64,000 nucleotides of DNA from Oceanimonas doudoroffii (GCF_002242685.1 NZ_NBIM01000007.1:83786-147785), one strand, 5' to 3'. Numbered from the stretch's first letter, positions 1-9,214 are shown. Numbers and translations: made by a program. The notes: generated by a model from the sequence alone, not told the origin.

Positions 1-387
1 AAGTTCGGCCGGGGCGTCGACCCACAGCTCAATGGCAAAGCCCACCTTGCTCTTTTTGCTGATGCGGCCCACGCCGTCCACATGGCCGGACACCAGGTGA
101 CCGCCGAGGCGGGTGGTGGGCAGCAGCGCCTTTTCCAGGTTTACCGCCTGGCCCGACTGGTAGTCGGCAAAGCCGGTGCGATTAAGGGTTTCAATCGACA
201 CGTCGGCGCAGTAGTAATCCTTGCCCAGTTCGGTCACGGTGAGGCAGACGCCGTTGGTGGCGATGGAGTCGCCCAGGGCGACGTCGGAGAGATCCAGCGC
301 CGGGCAATGAATGCGGATCACCGAGGAGGCGCCCTTTCGCTCGATGGCGGCCAGGGTGCCGGTGGCTTCAACAATACCGGTAAACAT
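1..387 (-). CDS. ribE: Riboflavin synthase alpha subunit, 3' part outside window
   Basis: Catalyses dismutation of two 6,7-dimethyl-8-ribityllumazine molecules to riboflavin, the last step of riboflavin synthesis, in the cytoplasm. The visible 129 residues begin MFTGIVEATG, the signature start of the family, and contain the first lumazine-binding repeat (VCLTV, then GGHLVSGHVDG). The full protein is normally about 210 residues, so the C-terminal repeat lies beyond position 1. Its ATG at 387-385 shares one base with the TGA stop of ribD, so the two are translationally coupled. Identity is secure; only the end is missing. Confidence 0.95.
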   Translation of the reverse strand, partial: MFTGIVEATGTLAAIERKGASSVIRIHCPALDLSDVALGDSIATNGVCLTVTELGKDYYCADVSIETLNRTGFADYQSGQAVNLEKALLPTTRLGGHLVSGHVDGVGRISKKSKVGFAIELWVDAPAEL

Positions 388-1502
388 CAGTCGGTTACCC
401 TTGCAGTCAGTTTGAGATCACCACCCACCAGGCGGCAATCCTGCCAGGCCAGCCGGGGCGGCTGGCTCATGGCGGTAAATTCGGGCAGCGCCAGCAGGCC
501 CCGGGCCGGGTTGCCCATCAGCATGGGCGCCTGATACAGAATCAGTTCATTCACCAGGCCGGCACCAAACAGGGCACCGCCAAGGGTCGCCCCCGCCTCG
601 ACCCAGAGGTAATTCAGCTGACGCCGGCCCAATTCTTCCAGCAACAACTCCAGGTCCAGCTTGCCATCGGCGGCCAGGGGCAGCACGCATTCTTCCACCT
701 CGTCGCCAAAGCCACCGGTCACCTCGCCGCGTAGCAGCAGCACCGGGCCGGGCTGCGCAAACAGCCGCAGCCCGGCATGCAGCCGGTTTTGCGTGTCGAT
801 TACGATGCGCAACGGCTGGCGCAGCTCGGCTTCGGCATAGTCCTGGCGCAGCGACGCCGGCAACTCTTGCCAGCGCACGTTGAGGGCGGCGTTGTCCATC
901 AGCACGGTATCGGCGCCGGAAAGAATGGCGCAGCTTTGCGCCCGGTGGCGCTGCACATCACGCCGGGCCGCCGGGCCGGTAATCCACTGGCTTTCGCCGT
1001 TGGCGAGCGCGGTGCGGCCATCCAGGCTGGCGGCCAGCTTCAGGGTCACAAAGGGACGGCCGGTGCGCATGCGGTGCAAAAAGCCCACATTCACCGCCTC
1101 GGCCTCATCGGTCATCAGGCCGGCCTCGGCCCGAATGCCCGCGTCCTGCAGCATGGCCAGGCCGCGACCGGCAACCTGGGGGTTGGGATCCACCATGGCG
1201 GCCACCACTCTGGACACGCCGGCGTCAATCAGACCCTGGGCACAGGGCGGGGTGCGACCATAATGGGAACAGGGCTCCAGGGTAACGTAGGCGGTGGCGC
1301 CCTGAGCGGCCTCACCGGCGGCCTGCAGCGCAAAGACTTCGGCATGAGGGCCGCCGGCACGCCGGTGAAAGCCCTCGCCCACCAGTTGACCGTCTTTCAC
1401 GATCACGCAACCCACCGCCGGGTTGGGGCTGGTGGTAAAACGGCCACGGCGGGCCAGCTCAAGCGCCCTGGCCATCCAGCGCGCATCTTGGGTTGTGAAC
1501 AC
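387..1502 (-). CDS. ribD: Bifunctional riboflavin deaminase/reductase RibD
   Basis: Carries out the second and third steps of riboflavin synthesis: deamination of the pyrimidine ring, then NADPH-dependent reduction of the ribosyl side chain. The N-terminal half is a cytidine-deaminase-like zinc domain with HAE at residues 53-55, PCSH at 77-80 and a further Cys at 87. The C-terminal half (from about 145) is the DHFR-like reductase domain. At 371 residues it has the usual family length. The start is GTG at 1502, directly after the nrdR stop codon with no spacer; the frame opens MFTTQDARWMARAL as in orthologues. It lies in a nrdR-ribD-ribE operon. Confidence 0.96.
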   Translation of the reverse strand: MFTTQDARWMARALELARRGRFTTSPNPAVGCVIVKDGQLVGEGFHRRAGGPHAEVFALQAAGEAAQGATAYVTLEPCSHYGRTPPCAQGLIDAGVSRVVAAMVDPNPQVAGRGLAMLQDAGIRAEAGLMTDEAEAVNVGFLHRMRTGRPFVTLKLAASLDGRTALANGESQWITGPAARRDVQRHRAQSCAILSGADTVLMDNAALNVRWQELPASLRQDYAEAELRQPLRIVIDTQNRLHAGLRLFAQPGPVLLLRGEVTGGFGDEVEECVLPLAADGKLDLELLLEELGRRQLNYLWVEAGATLGGALFGAGLVNELILYQAPMLMGNPARGLLALPEFTAMSQPPRLAWQDCRLVGGDLKLTARVTD

Positions 1503-1952
1503 TTATTGCTCCAGGCGGGCTATCTCTTCGCCAAACTGGCGCAGATCCTCAAAACAACGGTACACCGAGGCAAAGCGAATATAGGCGACCTTGTCGAGCT
1601 GCTTGAGCTCGTCCATCACCAGGTTGCCCACCAGCTCGGATTTGACTTCCCGCTCGCCGGTGGCCCGCAGCCGCGACTTGATGCGGCTGATGGACTGCTC
1701 GATGGCCTCGGTGCTGACCGGACGCTTTTCCAGCGCCCGCTGCATGCCGGCTTCCAGCTTGTCTTCGTTAAAGGGCTCGCGAATGCCGCTGGTTTTGATG
1801 ATGCGCGGCATCACCAGCTCGGCGGTTTCAAAGGTGGTGAAACGCTCCCGGCAGGCATTGCACTCACGCCGCCGGCGCACCTGCAGGCCATCGCCCACCA
1901 GACGGGAGTCGATTACCTTGGTTTCGGTTGCGTTGCAAAAGGGGCAGTGCAT
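1503..1952 (-). CDS. nrdR: Transcriptional repressor NrdR
   Basis: A zinc-ribbon/ATP-cone repressor that binds NrdR boxes upstream of ribonucleotide reductase operons and senses ATP/dATP. The zinc ribbon is visible as CPFC (C3, C6) and CNAC (C31, C34), followed by basic residues for DNA contact. The ATP-cone occupies about residues 49-139. It has the standard length, 149 residues. It is first gene of the nrdR-ribD-ribE operon, an arrangement common in gammaproteobacteria; ribD starts at the next base. A terminator at 2028-2051 separates it from glyA upstream. Confidence 0.97.
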   Translation of the reverse strand: MHCPFCNATETKVIDSRLVGDGLQVRRRRECNACRERFTTFETAELVMPRIIKTSGIREPFNEDKLEAGMQRALEKRPVSTEAIEQSISRIKSRLRATGEREVKSELVGNLVMDELKQLDKVAYIRFASVYRCFEDLRQFGEEIARLEQ

Positions 1953-2027
1953 GGTGCCTCCGCGGGGCCTGTTAATCGGCTGTTAGTGTAAAGAAGCGGG
2001 CTGTGGAATGAAAGCAAGAGAAAATAA

Positions 2028-2051
2028 AAACGGGGTCCGAAGACCCCGTTT
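2028..2051 (-). terminator. Rho-independent terminator after glyA
   Basis: A perfect 10-bp stem (AAACGGGGTC / GACCCCGTTT) with a CGAA loop, placed 22 bases beyond the glyA stop. On the minus strand the descending arm runs into TTTTATTTTC. It ends glyA transcription ahead of nrdR. Confidence 0.9.
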
Positions 2052-2073
2052 CTGATGCCGTTACCGGTGCGCC

Positions 2074-3327
2074 TTACGCGTAAACCGGGTGGCGACGGCA
2101 GATGTCCAGCACCTGCTCTTTCACGCTGGCGATGGTGGCGTCGTCGTTGATGTTGCTCAGCACATCACAGATCCAGCCGGCCAGCTGGCGCACTTCGGCT
2201 TCCTTGAAACCACGACGGGTAACCGCCGGAGTACCAATACGAATACCGGAGGTCACGAACGGAGAACGCGGATCGTTGGGCACGGCGTTCTTGTTCACGG
2301 TGATGAAGGCGCGGCCCAGGGCGGCGTCGGCTTCTTTACCGGTGATGTCCTTGTCGATCAGATCCAGCAGGAACAGGTGGTTGTGGGTGCCACCGGAAAC
2401 CACTTTAAAGCCACGCTTCTGGAACTCGTCGGCCATGGCCTGGGCGTTTTTCACCACCTGAGCCTGGTATTCCTTGAACTCGGGCTCCAGGGCTTCCTTG
2501 AAGGCCACGGCCTTGGCGGCGATCACGTGCATCAGCGGGCCACCCTGACCACCAGGGAAGACGGCGGAGTTCAGCTTCTTCTCCAGCTCTTCGTTGTTGG
2601 CGGCAGACAGGATGATGCCGCCACGGGGACCGGCCAGGGTCTTGTGGGTGGTGGAGGTCACCACGTGGGCATGGGGCAGCGGGTTGGGGTACACACCGGC
2701 GGCGATCAGGCCGGCCACGTGCGCCATGTCCACCATAAACCAGGCGCCTACCTTGTCGGCGATTTCGCGCATGCGGGCCCAGTCTACGATGCCGGAGAAG
2801 GCGGAGAAGCCACCGATGATCATCTTCGGCTTGTGCTCAACGGCCAGACGCTCCATTTCTTCGTAGTCGATCACGCCCTGCTCGTTGATGCCGTAAGGCA
2901 CGATGTTGTACAGACGGCCGGAGAAGTTGGCGGGAGAGCCGTGAGTCAGGTGACCACCGTGGGCCAGGTTCATGCCCATGACGGTGTCGCCGGGCTTGAC
3001 CAGGGCCAGGAAGACGGCGGAGTTGGCCTGGGAGCCGGAGTGCGGCTGCACGTTGGCCCAGGTGGCGCCGAACAGCTGCTTGACACGATCGATAGCCAGG
3101 TCTTCCACCACGTCAACATATTCACAGCCGCCGTAGAAGCGCTTGGCCGGATAGCCTTCGGCGTACTTGTTGGTCAGCTGGGAACCCTGAGCCTGCATCA
3201 CGCGCGGGCTGGTGTAGTTCTCGGAAGCGATCAGCTCAATGTGCTCTTCCTGACGCACGGTCTCATTGCTGATGGCCTGCCACAGCTGGGGATCATAGTC
3301 GGCGATATTCATCTCACGCTTTAACAT
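2074..3327 (-). CDS. glyA: Serine hydroxymethyltransferase
   Basis: PLP enzyme that interconverts serine and glycine while charging tetrahydrofolate with a one-carbon unit. The PLP lysine motif [13 protein letters not shown] is present and the protein is collinear with E. coli GlyA (417 residues). The reading frame extends six codons further upstream to 3345, but the ATG at 3327 is chosen: an AGGAGA Shine-Dalgarno sits at the right distance before it, and the protein then opens [12 protein letters not shown] as in E. coli. It is monocistronic, with the promoter in the 3328-3560 gap shared with the divergent operon and a terminator at 2028-2051. Confidence 0.97.
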   Translation of the reverse strand: MLKREMNIADYDPQLWQAISNETVRQEEHIELIASENYTSPRVMQAQGSQLTNKYAEGYPAKRFYGGCEYVDVVEDLAIDRVKQLFGATWANVQPHSGSQANSAVFLALVKPGDTVMGMNLAHGGHLTHGSPANFSGRLYNIVPYGINEQGVIDYEEMERLAVEHKPKMIIGGFSAFSGIVDWARMREIADKVGAWFMVDMAHVAGLIAAGVYPNPLPHAHVVTSTTHKTLAGPRGGIILSAANNEELEKKLNSAVFPGGQGGPLMHVIAAKAVAFKEALEPEFKEYQAQVVKNAQAMADEFQKRGFKVVSGGTHNHLFLLDLIDKDITGKEADAALGRAFITVNKNAVPNDPRSPFVTSGIRIGTPAVTRRGFKEAEVRQLAGWICDVLSNINDDATIASVKEQVLDICRRHPVYA

Positions 3328-3562
3328 CCGTCTCTCCTGACTCATGGGGGATTGTCACTGAAAGTCAGAGTGTACCCCCAAGCGGCAGTCCGGCCTAGTC
3401 CCGCGAGCCGGGTTTACACTATTTTTTTACCTTTATGTTGAAAAGTTCACAAAAAGTTGAAGACCCATTAACACACTCCCTGTTCCGCACGGGTAGGAAT
3501 CCGACCGGCAAACCCGATAGAATGGGGCTATCCCCAGACCGAACAAGCCGTTGAAGAGGATT

Positions 3563-4183
3563 ATGCAAGCGTTCAGAGTGACTTCCCAGCGCCGGGCCGA
3601 ACTGTATCACTGGTTTACCGCCCTTTTTGCCACCCCCCTGAGCGAGGACGATCTCGGTGAATTCGGCGGCTACGACATGCACCGTTTCCTCGACAGTCTG
3701 GCCACCCTGGACCCGCTCACCGAGGCCGCCGAGGCCTTTCGCGGCGAAGCGGAAAAGGCGCTGCAACACACGGCGCCGCACACGCGCCTGAGCGGTCATT
3801 ATCAAGCGCTGCTCGAGGCGCCCTCACTGCTCGACACCGCCAGCCTGAACGAGGCCAGCCAGGATGCCCTGCTGCTGATGACGGTGCTGCTCAAGCAGCA
3901 CGGCACCGAGCTGGCCGACGACGATCCGCTGCATGTGTGCAATCAGCTGGAGATGATGGGTACCCTGGCGCTGGCCGCCGCCGACAGCACCACCGAGGAG
4001 CAACGGTTGCAACTGCTGGATCAGCAGCGAGAACTGGCCAACAGCCAGCTGATCGGCTGGCTGCCGGTGTTTGTGGAGCTGTGCCGGGAGCGGGATGCGG
4101 GCGGCTTTTACGCCGCCGCCGCCAGCCTGCTGTTGTCGGTGTTTGTGATGGATCTGCACTACCTCAACAACGTAGCGGAATAA
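3563..4183 (+). CDS. TorD/DmsD-family molecular chaperone
   Basis: All-helical protein of 206 residues resembling the TorD/DmsD chaperones, which guard Tat signal peptides of molybdoenzymes and help insert the cofactor. Seen: AELYHWFTALFATPLSEDDL near the N-terminus, a central LLEAP turn, and a C-terminal DLHYLN helix, all typical of the family. The ATG at 3563 is preceded by GAAGAGGA at good spacing; an in-frame TTG at 3551 lacks such a site. No molybdoenzyme is encoded in the window, so its client is not shown by context. It is first of a five-gene plus-strand operon (next gene 8 bases downstream). Membership of the superfamily is likely; exact function is unknown. Confidence 0.8.
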   Translation: MQAFRVTSQRRAELYHWFTALFATPLSEDDLGEFGGYDMHRFLDSLATLDPLTEAAEAFRGEAEKALQHTAPHTRLSGHYQALLEAPSLLDTASLNEASQDALLLMTVLLKQHGTELADDDPLHVCNQLEMMGTLALAAADSTTEEQRLQLLDQQRELANSQLIGWLPVFVELCRERDAGGFYAAAASLLLSVFVMDLHYLNNVAE

Positions 4184-4191
4184 TCAGGCCC

Positions 4192-4545
4192 ATGCGTTAC
4201 AGCAAGCACAAAAAGGCTGAGGCCTCACCCGAAACCCAGGCCGAGGCCGAGCGGGTGGCCAAGGCCACCCAGCGTCCGGGTCAGACCAAGGAACAGACCC
4301 GGCTCATCGCCCAGGGAATTCAGAAGGGCATAGAGGAATACAAAAAGCAGCAAAAGGCCAGGGCCCGCGCCGCCGACAAGGCCCGCCGGCAGCAACAGCG
4401 TCAGCAGGGCGCAGAAGTAAACGAGGAAAATGAGGCCGAACCGGATCTCGCCCCTGCCGGGCGTTCTTCCCCGCTGCCCTGGCTGTTGCTGGGGCTGAGC
4501 TGGGTCGGCTTCCTTCTATACTTGTGGCTCACCCGCCACGGCTGA
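4192..4545 (+). CDS. DUF2956 family protein, tail-anchored
   Basis: A 117-residue protein recognised as DUF2956 by the motif KATQRPGQTKEQTRLIAQGI (residues about 24-43). It has a very basic, Gln/Arg/Lys-rich helical middle (residues 45-75), probably coiled coil or nucleic-acid/ribosome-facing, and a single C-terminal membrane helix (PLPWLLLGLSWVGFLLYLWL) ending in TRHG. The topology suggests a cytoplasmic domain anchored by its tail. Function is unknown in the family. It follows the TorD-like gene by 8 bases and precedes the amidoligase gene by 14, so it is co-transcribed with both. Confidence 0.8.
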   Translation: MRYSKHKKAEASPETQAEAERVAKATQRPGQTKEQTRLIAQGIQKGIEEYKKQQKARARAADKARRQQQRQQGAEVNEENEAEPDLAPAGRSSPLPWLLLGLSWVGFLLYLWLTRHG

Positions 4546-4559
4546 AACAGGGAGACACC

Positions 4560-5528
4560 ATGCCATTGCCACTGCCCCCGGAACTCTATACCGAACACGG
4601 CGCCGAGCGCCGGCTGGGCGTGGAGCTGGAGCTGAGTGGCCTGCCCCTGCCCCGGCTGGTCAGCCTGGTGACCGACGCCCTGCGAGGCGAAACCCGCGCG
4701 CTGTCGGAATATGAATTCGACATCGACACCCCGCTTGGCACCTTTCGCGCCGAACTCGATTTTGACTACCTCAAACGCCTGGCCCGGGAGCAGCGCCGAC
4801 ACCCGCCCGGCGAACTGGAGCAGACCGCCACCGACCTGCTGGGCAGTCTGGCGCAGCACCTGGCGCCGCTGGAGCTGGTGTGCCCGCCGCTGCCGCTGTC
4901 ACGGCTCGACCGGCTCAGCCGGCTGTTTGAACGACTGCGCCAACAGGGCGCCCGGGGCACTCGCCACGCCCTGCACTATGCCTTTGGTCTGCACCTCAAC
5001 CCCGAGCTGCCGGCCACCGATATTCACACCCTGCTGCGCTATTTTCGCGCCTACCTGTGCCTGCACGACTGGCTGGAAGCCCACGAAGACATCGTTACCG
5101 CCCGCAAGATCTCGCCCTATATTCGCGCCTTTCCCCGGGACTATGTCAGGCTGGTGCTGAAGCCGGACTACCACCCCGATCTGACCCGCTTTACCGCCGA
5201 CTATCTGGCCTGGAACCCAACCCGCAACCGGGCCATGGATCTGCTGCCCCTGCTGGCCTGGCACGATGAGTCCCGAGTGCAGGCGGTGGCCCACGACGAC
5301 AAGATCAACCCTCGTCCCACCCTGCACTACCGGCTGCCCAATTCCGATATCGACAATCCGCTGTGGTCCCTGGCCCACGCCTGGGCCGGCTGGCTGCAGG
5401 TGGAATGGCTGGCGGCGGATCCGCAACGGCTGACGGACGCCTGCCGGGCCTATGGCGAGCACCTGGATCAGCTGACCCCGGATTTTATGGATCCCTGGAG
5501 CCTCAAGGTGCGTCCATGGTTGCGTTGA
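4560..5528 (+). CDS. Putative amidoligase (Amidoligase_2 / glutamine-synthetase-like)
   Basis: A 322-residue cytoplasmic protein resembling the Amidoligase_2 family: ATP-dependent COOH-NH2 ligases with a glutamine-synthetase-like fold. Family hallmarks seen are the early strand motif LGVELELSG (residues about 21-29), the paired acidic strand FRAELDFDY, and LHYAFGLHLNPE, the catalytic-core strand with its conserved histidines. The ATG at 4560 follows a GGGAGA site. The next gene, a class I glutamine-amidotransferase-like hydrolase, overlaps its 3' end by 13 bases. Amidoligase genes next to such hydrolases were described in comparative genomics as candidate systems for making and removing gamma-glutamyl or related amide linkages. 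The substrate here is unknown. Confidence 0.75.
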   Translation: MPLPLPPELYTEHGAERRLGVELELSGLPLPRLVSLVTDALRGETRALSEYEFDIDTPLGTFRAELDFDYLKRLAREQRRHPPGELEQTATDLLGSLAQHLAPLELVCPPLPLSRLDRLSRLFERLRQQGARGTRHALHYAFGLHLNPELPATDIHTLLRYFRAYLCLHDWLEAHEDIVTARKISPYIRAFPRDYVRLVLKPDYHPDLTRFTADYLAWNPTRNRAMDLLPLLAWHDESRVQAVAHDDKINPRPTLHYRLPNSDIDNPLWSLAHAWAGWLQVEWLAADPQRLTDACRAYGEHLDQLTPDFMDPWSLKVRPWLR

Positions 5529-6205
5529 TTGGCGTGACCGGCCCCGACAGCCGCCTGCCCCTGGCCTGGTGGGCCAGCCGCCTGGCATTGGGTCTGGCCG
5601 GCGGCCGGGGCCAGCACCTGACCCCGGCCAACATGCATAGGCACAAACGGGATCAACTGCAGGGCCTCATCATCGGCGGCGGTGACGATATCGACGCCGC
5701 CCTCTACGGCCACGATACCGGCCGGGCCCCGGCGGATCCGGACCGGGACGCTTTTGAGATAGAACTGATTGAACACGCCCTCGACACCAGCCTGCCGCTG
5801 CTCGGCATCTGCCGGGGTGCCCAGTTGATTAACGTGGTGCTGGGCGGCTCGCTGCACGCCGACATTCGCCCGCTACGCCAGAACACTTCCAACCGGCGCA
5901 CACCACTGCCGCGTAAAACCGCCATCGGCTGTGGCGGCGGCCGGCTCAGTCGCATCATGCAGCGGCCGCGCTGGCGCATCAACAGCCTGCATCACCAGGC
6001 GGTGGACAGGCTGGGCGGCGGCCTGGCGGTGGTGGCGCGGGATCTGGACGGCTTTGTGCAAGCCATTGAAAGCACCACGGATCACTATCTGATGGGGGTG
6101 CAGTGGCACCCGGAATACCTTCCCTACCTGCCCTGCCAGCGACGGCTGTTTCGGGATCTGGTCACGGCGGCCGAACACAGCCGGCCCGAGGCACTTTATG
6201 ACTGA
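5516..6205 (+). CDS. Class I glutamine amidotransferase-like hydrolase (peptidase C26)
   Basis: A 229-residue protein of the gamma-glutamyl hydrolase/PuuD type. The nucleophile elbow LGICRGAQ with the catalytic Cys and the catalytic dyad region VQWHPEY are both intact, and SLHHQAVDRLG is the usual substrate loop. The ATG at 5516 lies inside the amidoligase gene (13-base overlap), and the stop region overlaps the yqaA-like start by 8 bases, so translation is coupled through all three. By family it hydrolyses gamma-glutamyl amide bonds or supplies ammonia; paired with an amidoligase it could do either. Specific substrate is not determinable from the sequence. Confidence 0.85.
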   Translation: MVALIGVTGPDSRLPLAWWASRLALGLAGGRGQHLTPANMHRHKRDQLQGLIIGGGDDIDAALYGHDTGRAPADPDRDAFEIELIEHALDTSLPLLGICRGAQLINVVLGGSLHADIRPLRQNTSNRRTPLPRKTAIGCGGGRLSRIMQRPRWRINSLHHQAVDRLGGGLAVVARDLDGFVQAIESTTDHYLMGVQWHPEYLPYLPCQRRLFRDLVTAAEHSRPEALYD

Positions 6206-6632
6206 CTATTTGCTGGTGTTTGGCAGCAGCCTGCTCGCCGCCACCATAGCGCCCTTTTATTCGGAAGTGGTGCTGGCGGCGGTACTGACCCGCCAGCCCG
6301 ATGCCGCCCTGCTGCTGTGGCTGCTGGCCAGCACCGGCAATACCCTGGGGGCCATGATCAACTGGTGGCTGGGCAAGTACCTGCTGCACTTCCGCCACAA
6401 GCGCTGGTTTCCGGTCAACGACAAACAGCTGGAGCGCGCCCAGCGCTGGTTTCAGCGCTTTGGCGTGTGGTCGCTGCTGCTGTCCTGGGCACCGGTAGGC
6501 GGTGATGCCCTCACCTTTATCGCCGGCATCATGCGGGTGCCGCTGGCGCTGTTCACCCTGCTGGTGTTCATCGGCAAGGCGCTGCGCTACGCCGTGGTGC
6601 TGTGGTTTGCCGATACCTTGTTACTGTCCTGA
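6198..6632 (+). CDS. YqaA/DedA-like inner membrane protein
   Basis: A 144-residue membrane protein with the DedA/SNARE-associated pattern: N-terminal helix pair with SEVVLAAVL, then GNTLGAMINWWLGKY, an amphipathic segment ERAQRWFQRFGVWSLLLSWAP and GGDALTFIAGIMRVPLALF. It matches the YqaA subgroup in length and motif order. DedA relatives act in undecaprenyl-phosphate or phospholipid translocation, but that role is not shown for YqaA. Last gene of the amidoligase operon; its ATG overlaps the preceding stop by 8 bases. No clear T-tailed terminator follows; the palindrome at 6726 could act as a weak one. Confidence 0.85.
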   Translation: MTDYLLVFGSSLLAATIAPFYSEVVLAAVLTRQPDAALLLWLLASTGNTLGAMINWWLGKYLLHFRHKRWFPVNDKQLERAQRWFQRFGVWSLLLSWAPVGGDALTFIAGIMRVPLALFTLLVFIGKALRYAVVLWFADTLLLS

Positions 6633-6725
6633 TCCCGACGGGGCATTCCGAATGCAAGGACTGGCATGAGCCCGACAAGACCGTATACTGGGCAACACAA
6701 GGCAGTGCTACCAGGGCCGCCAGTT

Positions 6726-6743
6726 CTTTCGGCTAGCCGAAAG
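6726..6743. promoter_or_regulatory. acs: Perfect 18-bp palindrome upstream of acs
   Basis: CTTTCGGCTAGCCGAAAG is identical to its reverse complement. It lies 68 bases before the acs start codon and 93 bases after the preceding stop. It could be an operator for a dimeric regulator or, folded with a CTAG loop, a short hairpin ending the upstream operon. No long T-run follows, which favours an operator slightly. Confidence 0.5.
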
Positions 6744-6810
6744 TCTAATTGAGCGTAACGACCATCTGGGTCACCTTGTTAACCAATGGTTACAACCAAG
6801 GAGCGGAATA

Positions 6811-8760
6811 ATGAGTGAAGTTAAGGTTCATCCGGTCATGCCCCATATCGCAAAGACCGCACTGCTGGACGATGCCGGCTATCAGGCCATGTATCAGCAG
6901 TCCATCGACAACCCCGAAGCCTTCTGGGGTGAGCAGGGCAAAATCGTTGACTGGATCAAACCCTACACCAGGGTAAAAAACACCTCCTACGATCCGGGCC
7001 ACATCAGCATCAAGTGGTTTGAAGACGGCACCCTGAACCTGTCCGCCAACTGTATCGACCGTCACCTGGCCACCCGGGCCGACGAAGTTGCCATCATCTG
7101 GGAAGGCGACAGCCCCGACGAAGACAAAAAGGTCACCTACCGCGAGCTGCACGAGCAGGTATGTCGCTTTGCCAACGTGCTCAAGGCACAGGGCGTGAAA
7201 AAGGGCGACGTGGTCAGCATCTATATGCCCATGGTGGTGGAAGCGGCGGTGGCCATGCTGGCCTGTACCCGCATCGGTGCCGTGCATTCCGTGGTGTTTG
7301 GCGGCTTCTCTCCCGATGCACTGGCCAGCCGCATTATCGACTCCCAGGCCAAGGCGGTGATCACCGCCGACGAAGGCCTGCGTGGCGGCCGCACCGTGGC
7401 ACTCAAGGCCAACGTGGACGCGGCCCTGGCCAACCCCAAAGTGACCTCCATCGACAGCGTGATCGTCTATCGCCGCACCGGCGGTGACATTGCCTGGAAC
7501 GAACAGCGCGATGTGTGGTGGCACGAAGCCACCGCCCAGGTCAGCGCCGACTGCCCGCCGGAAGAAATGAACGCCGAAGATCCGCTGTTCATTCTTTATA
7601 CCTCCGGCTCCACCGGCACCCCCAAGGGCGTGCTGCACACCACGGGTGGCTACCTGGTGTATGCCGCCATGACCTTCAAGTACATTTTTGACTACCACCC
7701 GGGTGACGTGTACTGGTGCACCGCCGACGTGGGCTGGATCACCGGCCACAGCTACCTGCTCTACGGTCCGCTGGCCAATGGCGCCACCACCCTGCTGTTT
7801 GAGGGCGTGCCCAACTACCCCAAAACCAACCGCATGGCCCAGGTGGTCGACAAGCACCAGGTCAATATTCTGTATACCGCCCCCACCGCCATTCGTGCCT
7901 TTATGGCCAAGGGTGACGAGGCGGTGGAAGGCACCAGCCGCGCCAGTCTGCGCGTGCTGGGCTCGGTGGGCGAGCCCATCAACCCGGAAGCCTGGGAATG
8001 GTATTTCCGCGTGATCGGCGACGAGCGCTGCCCCATCGTGGACACCTGGTGGCAGACCGAAACCGGCGGCATTCTGATCACCCCGCTGCCCGGCGTCACC
8101 GATCTCAAGCCCGGCTCGGCCACCCGCCCCTTCTTTGGCGTGCAGCCGGCGCTGGTGGACGGCGAAGGCAAGGTGCTGGAAGGCGCCACCGACGGCAACC
8201 TGGTGATCCTGGACTCCTGGCCCGGCCAGATGCGCACCGTGTTCGGCGATCACGACCGTTTCGAGCAGACCTACTTCTCCACCTTCCCCGGCACCTACTT
8301 CAGTGGTGACGGCGCCCGTCGCGACGAAGACGGCTACTACTGGATCACCGGACGGGTGGACGACGTGCTCAACGTCTCCGGTCACCGCATGGGCACCGCC
8401 GAAATCGAGTCGGCGCTGGTGGCGCACCCGAAGATTGCCGAGGCCGCCGTGGTGGGCGTGCCCCACGACATCAAGGGCCAGGGCATTTACGCCTATGTCA
8501 CGCTCAATGCCGGCGAAGTACCGTCTGCCGAGCTGCACAAGGAAGTTAAAGACTGGGTGCGCAAGGAAATTGGTCCCATCGCCACCCCCGACGTCATCCA
8601 CTGGGCCGAGGGCCTGCCCAAGACCCGCTCCGGCAAGATCATGCGCCGCATTCTGCGCAAGATCGCCACCGGCGACACCGATGCCCTGGGCGATACCTCC
8701 ACCCTGGCGGATCCGGGTGTGGTCGACCGCCTGATCGAGGAACGCAACCGAGTGGCCTGA
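6811..8760 (+). CDS. acs: Acetyl-CoA synthetase
   Basis: AMP-forming acetate:CoA ligase for acetate scavenging. The 649-residue protein carries the adenylate signature [12 protein letters not shown], the core motif [11 protein letters not shown], the hinge [20 protein letters not shown] and the C-terminal [12 protein letters not shown]609 in that last motif is the lysine acetylated in other bacteria to switch the enzyme off. The ATG at 6811 follows AAGGAGCGGAATA. It is monocistronic, with its own upstream region (palindrome at 6726) and a terminator at 8899-8923. With pta-ackA at 28-31 kb the cell has both the high-affinity and the reversible acetate route. Confidence 0.97.
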   Translation: MSEVKVHPVMPHIAKTALLDDAGYQAMYQQSIDNPEAFWGEQGKIVDWIKPYTRVKNTSYDPGHISIKWFEDGTLNLSANCIDRHLATRADEVAIIWEGDSPDEDKKVTYRELHEQVCRFANVLKAQGVKKGDVVSIYMPMVVEAAVAMLACTRIGAVHSVVFGGFSPDALASRIIDSQAKAVITADEGLRGGRTVALKANVDAALANPKVTSIDSVIVYRRTGGDIAWNEQRDVWWHEATAQVSADCPPEEMNAEDPLFILYTSGSTGTPKGVLHTTGGYLVYAAMTFKYIFDYHPGDVYWCTADVGWITGHSYLLYGPLANGATTLLFEGVPNYPKTNRMAQVVDKHQVNILYTAPTAIRAFMAKGDEAVEGTSRASLRVLGSVGEPINPEAWEWYFRVIGDERCPIVDTWWQTETGGILITPLPGVTDLKPGSATRPFFGVQPALVDGEGKVLEGATDGNLVILDSWPGQMRTVFGDHDRFEQTYFSTFPGTYFSGDGARRDEDGYYWITGRVDDVLNVSGHRMGTAEIESALVAHPKIAEAAVVGVPHDIKGQGIYAYVTLNAGEVPSAELHKEVKDWVRKEIGPIATPDVIHWAEGLPKTRSGKIMRRILRKIATGDTDALGDTSTLADPGVVDRLIEERNRVA

Positions 8761-8798
8761 TGCGCACCCGCTGTTGTCAGACTGTCGTCTTTTTCTGT

Positions 8799-8866
8799 TG
8801 TCACACCCGCGCAGGCGGGAGTCCAGTGCGATATGTCATGGATCCCCGCCTTCGCGGGGATGACGG
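8799..8866. repeat. REP-like double-hairpin repeat
   Basis: Two GC-rich hairpins in inverted arrangement: CCCGCgcagGCGGG with flank GTCCA, then TGGATCCCCGCCttcgcggggA ending TGACGG. This matches the widespread bacterial extragenic palindrome built on CATTCCCGCGAAAGCGGG-type arms. Located between the acs stop and its terminator. A single copy is seen in this window. Confidence 0.7.
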
Positions 8867-8898
8867 AAATGAAAGATGTCTGGGGGTATAGTCATGTC

Positions 8899-8923
8899 AA
8901 AACGCCGCCTTGAGCGGCGTTTT
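8899..8923 (+). terminator. Terminator after acs
   Basis: Stem AAAACGCCGC / GCGGCGTTTT with loop CTTGA, followed by TTT. It lies 138 bases after the acs stop, beyond the REP-like repeat. Confidence 0.9.
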
Positions 8924-9214
8924 TTTATGGCCGCGGCCGGCTGAATGCCGCTTTTTGTCGCAGCAACAACAGTTTGCGGAACTTTCTGACGTTATTTTCG
9001 CTCACACATCGAGCCTCAACCCCGGTCACCCACGGGCACACTCAAAAATTTATTAGTCATTAGACCAGTAAATTGCTGCCAATTTTCATGAAATCACTAT
9101 AATTGGGCGCACCGGGCCGAAATGCGCCATTTTATTTGCCTCACACCGGCAAAAAGCGCTAGGCTCCCTGTGACTCGACGTGTAAACCGCAAGATAGACG
9201 AGGATTGCCGCACA
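8924..9214. other. Non-coding stretch before aroQ
   Basis: No convincing gene is seen between the acs terminator and aroQ. The region is AT-richer around 9040-9110 and should hold the aroQ-accBC promoter, but no single promoter can be assigned with confidence. Confidence 0.5.

Noticed and set aside
777..1991. Long plus-strand open frame opposite ribD and nrdR
   Set aside because: It is the antisense shadow of two well-recognised genes; its translation is low-complexity and matches no family.
6790..8601. 603-codon minus-strand open frame opposite acs
   Set aside because: Antisense to a textbook acs gene; composition (Gly/His/Val rich) is typical of a GC-rich shadow frame.
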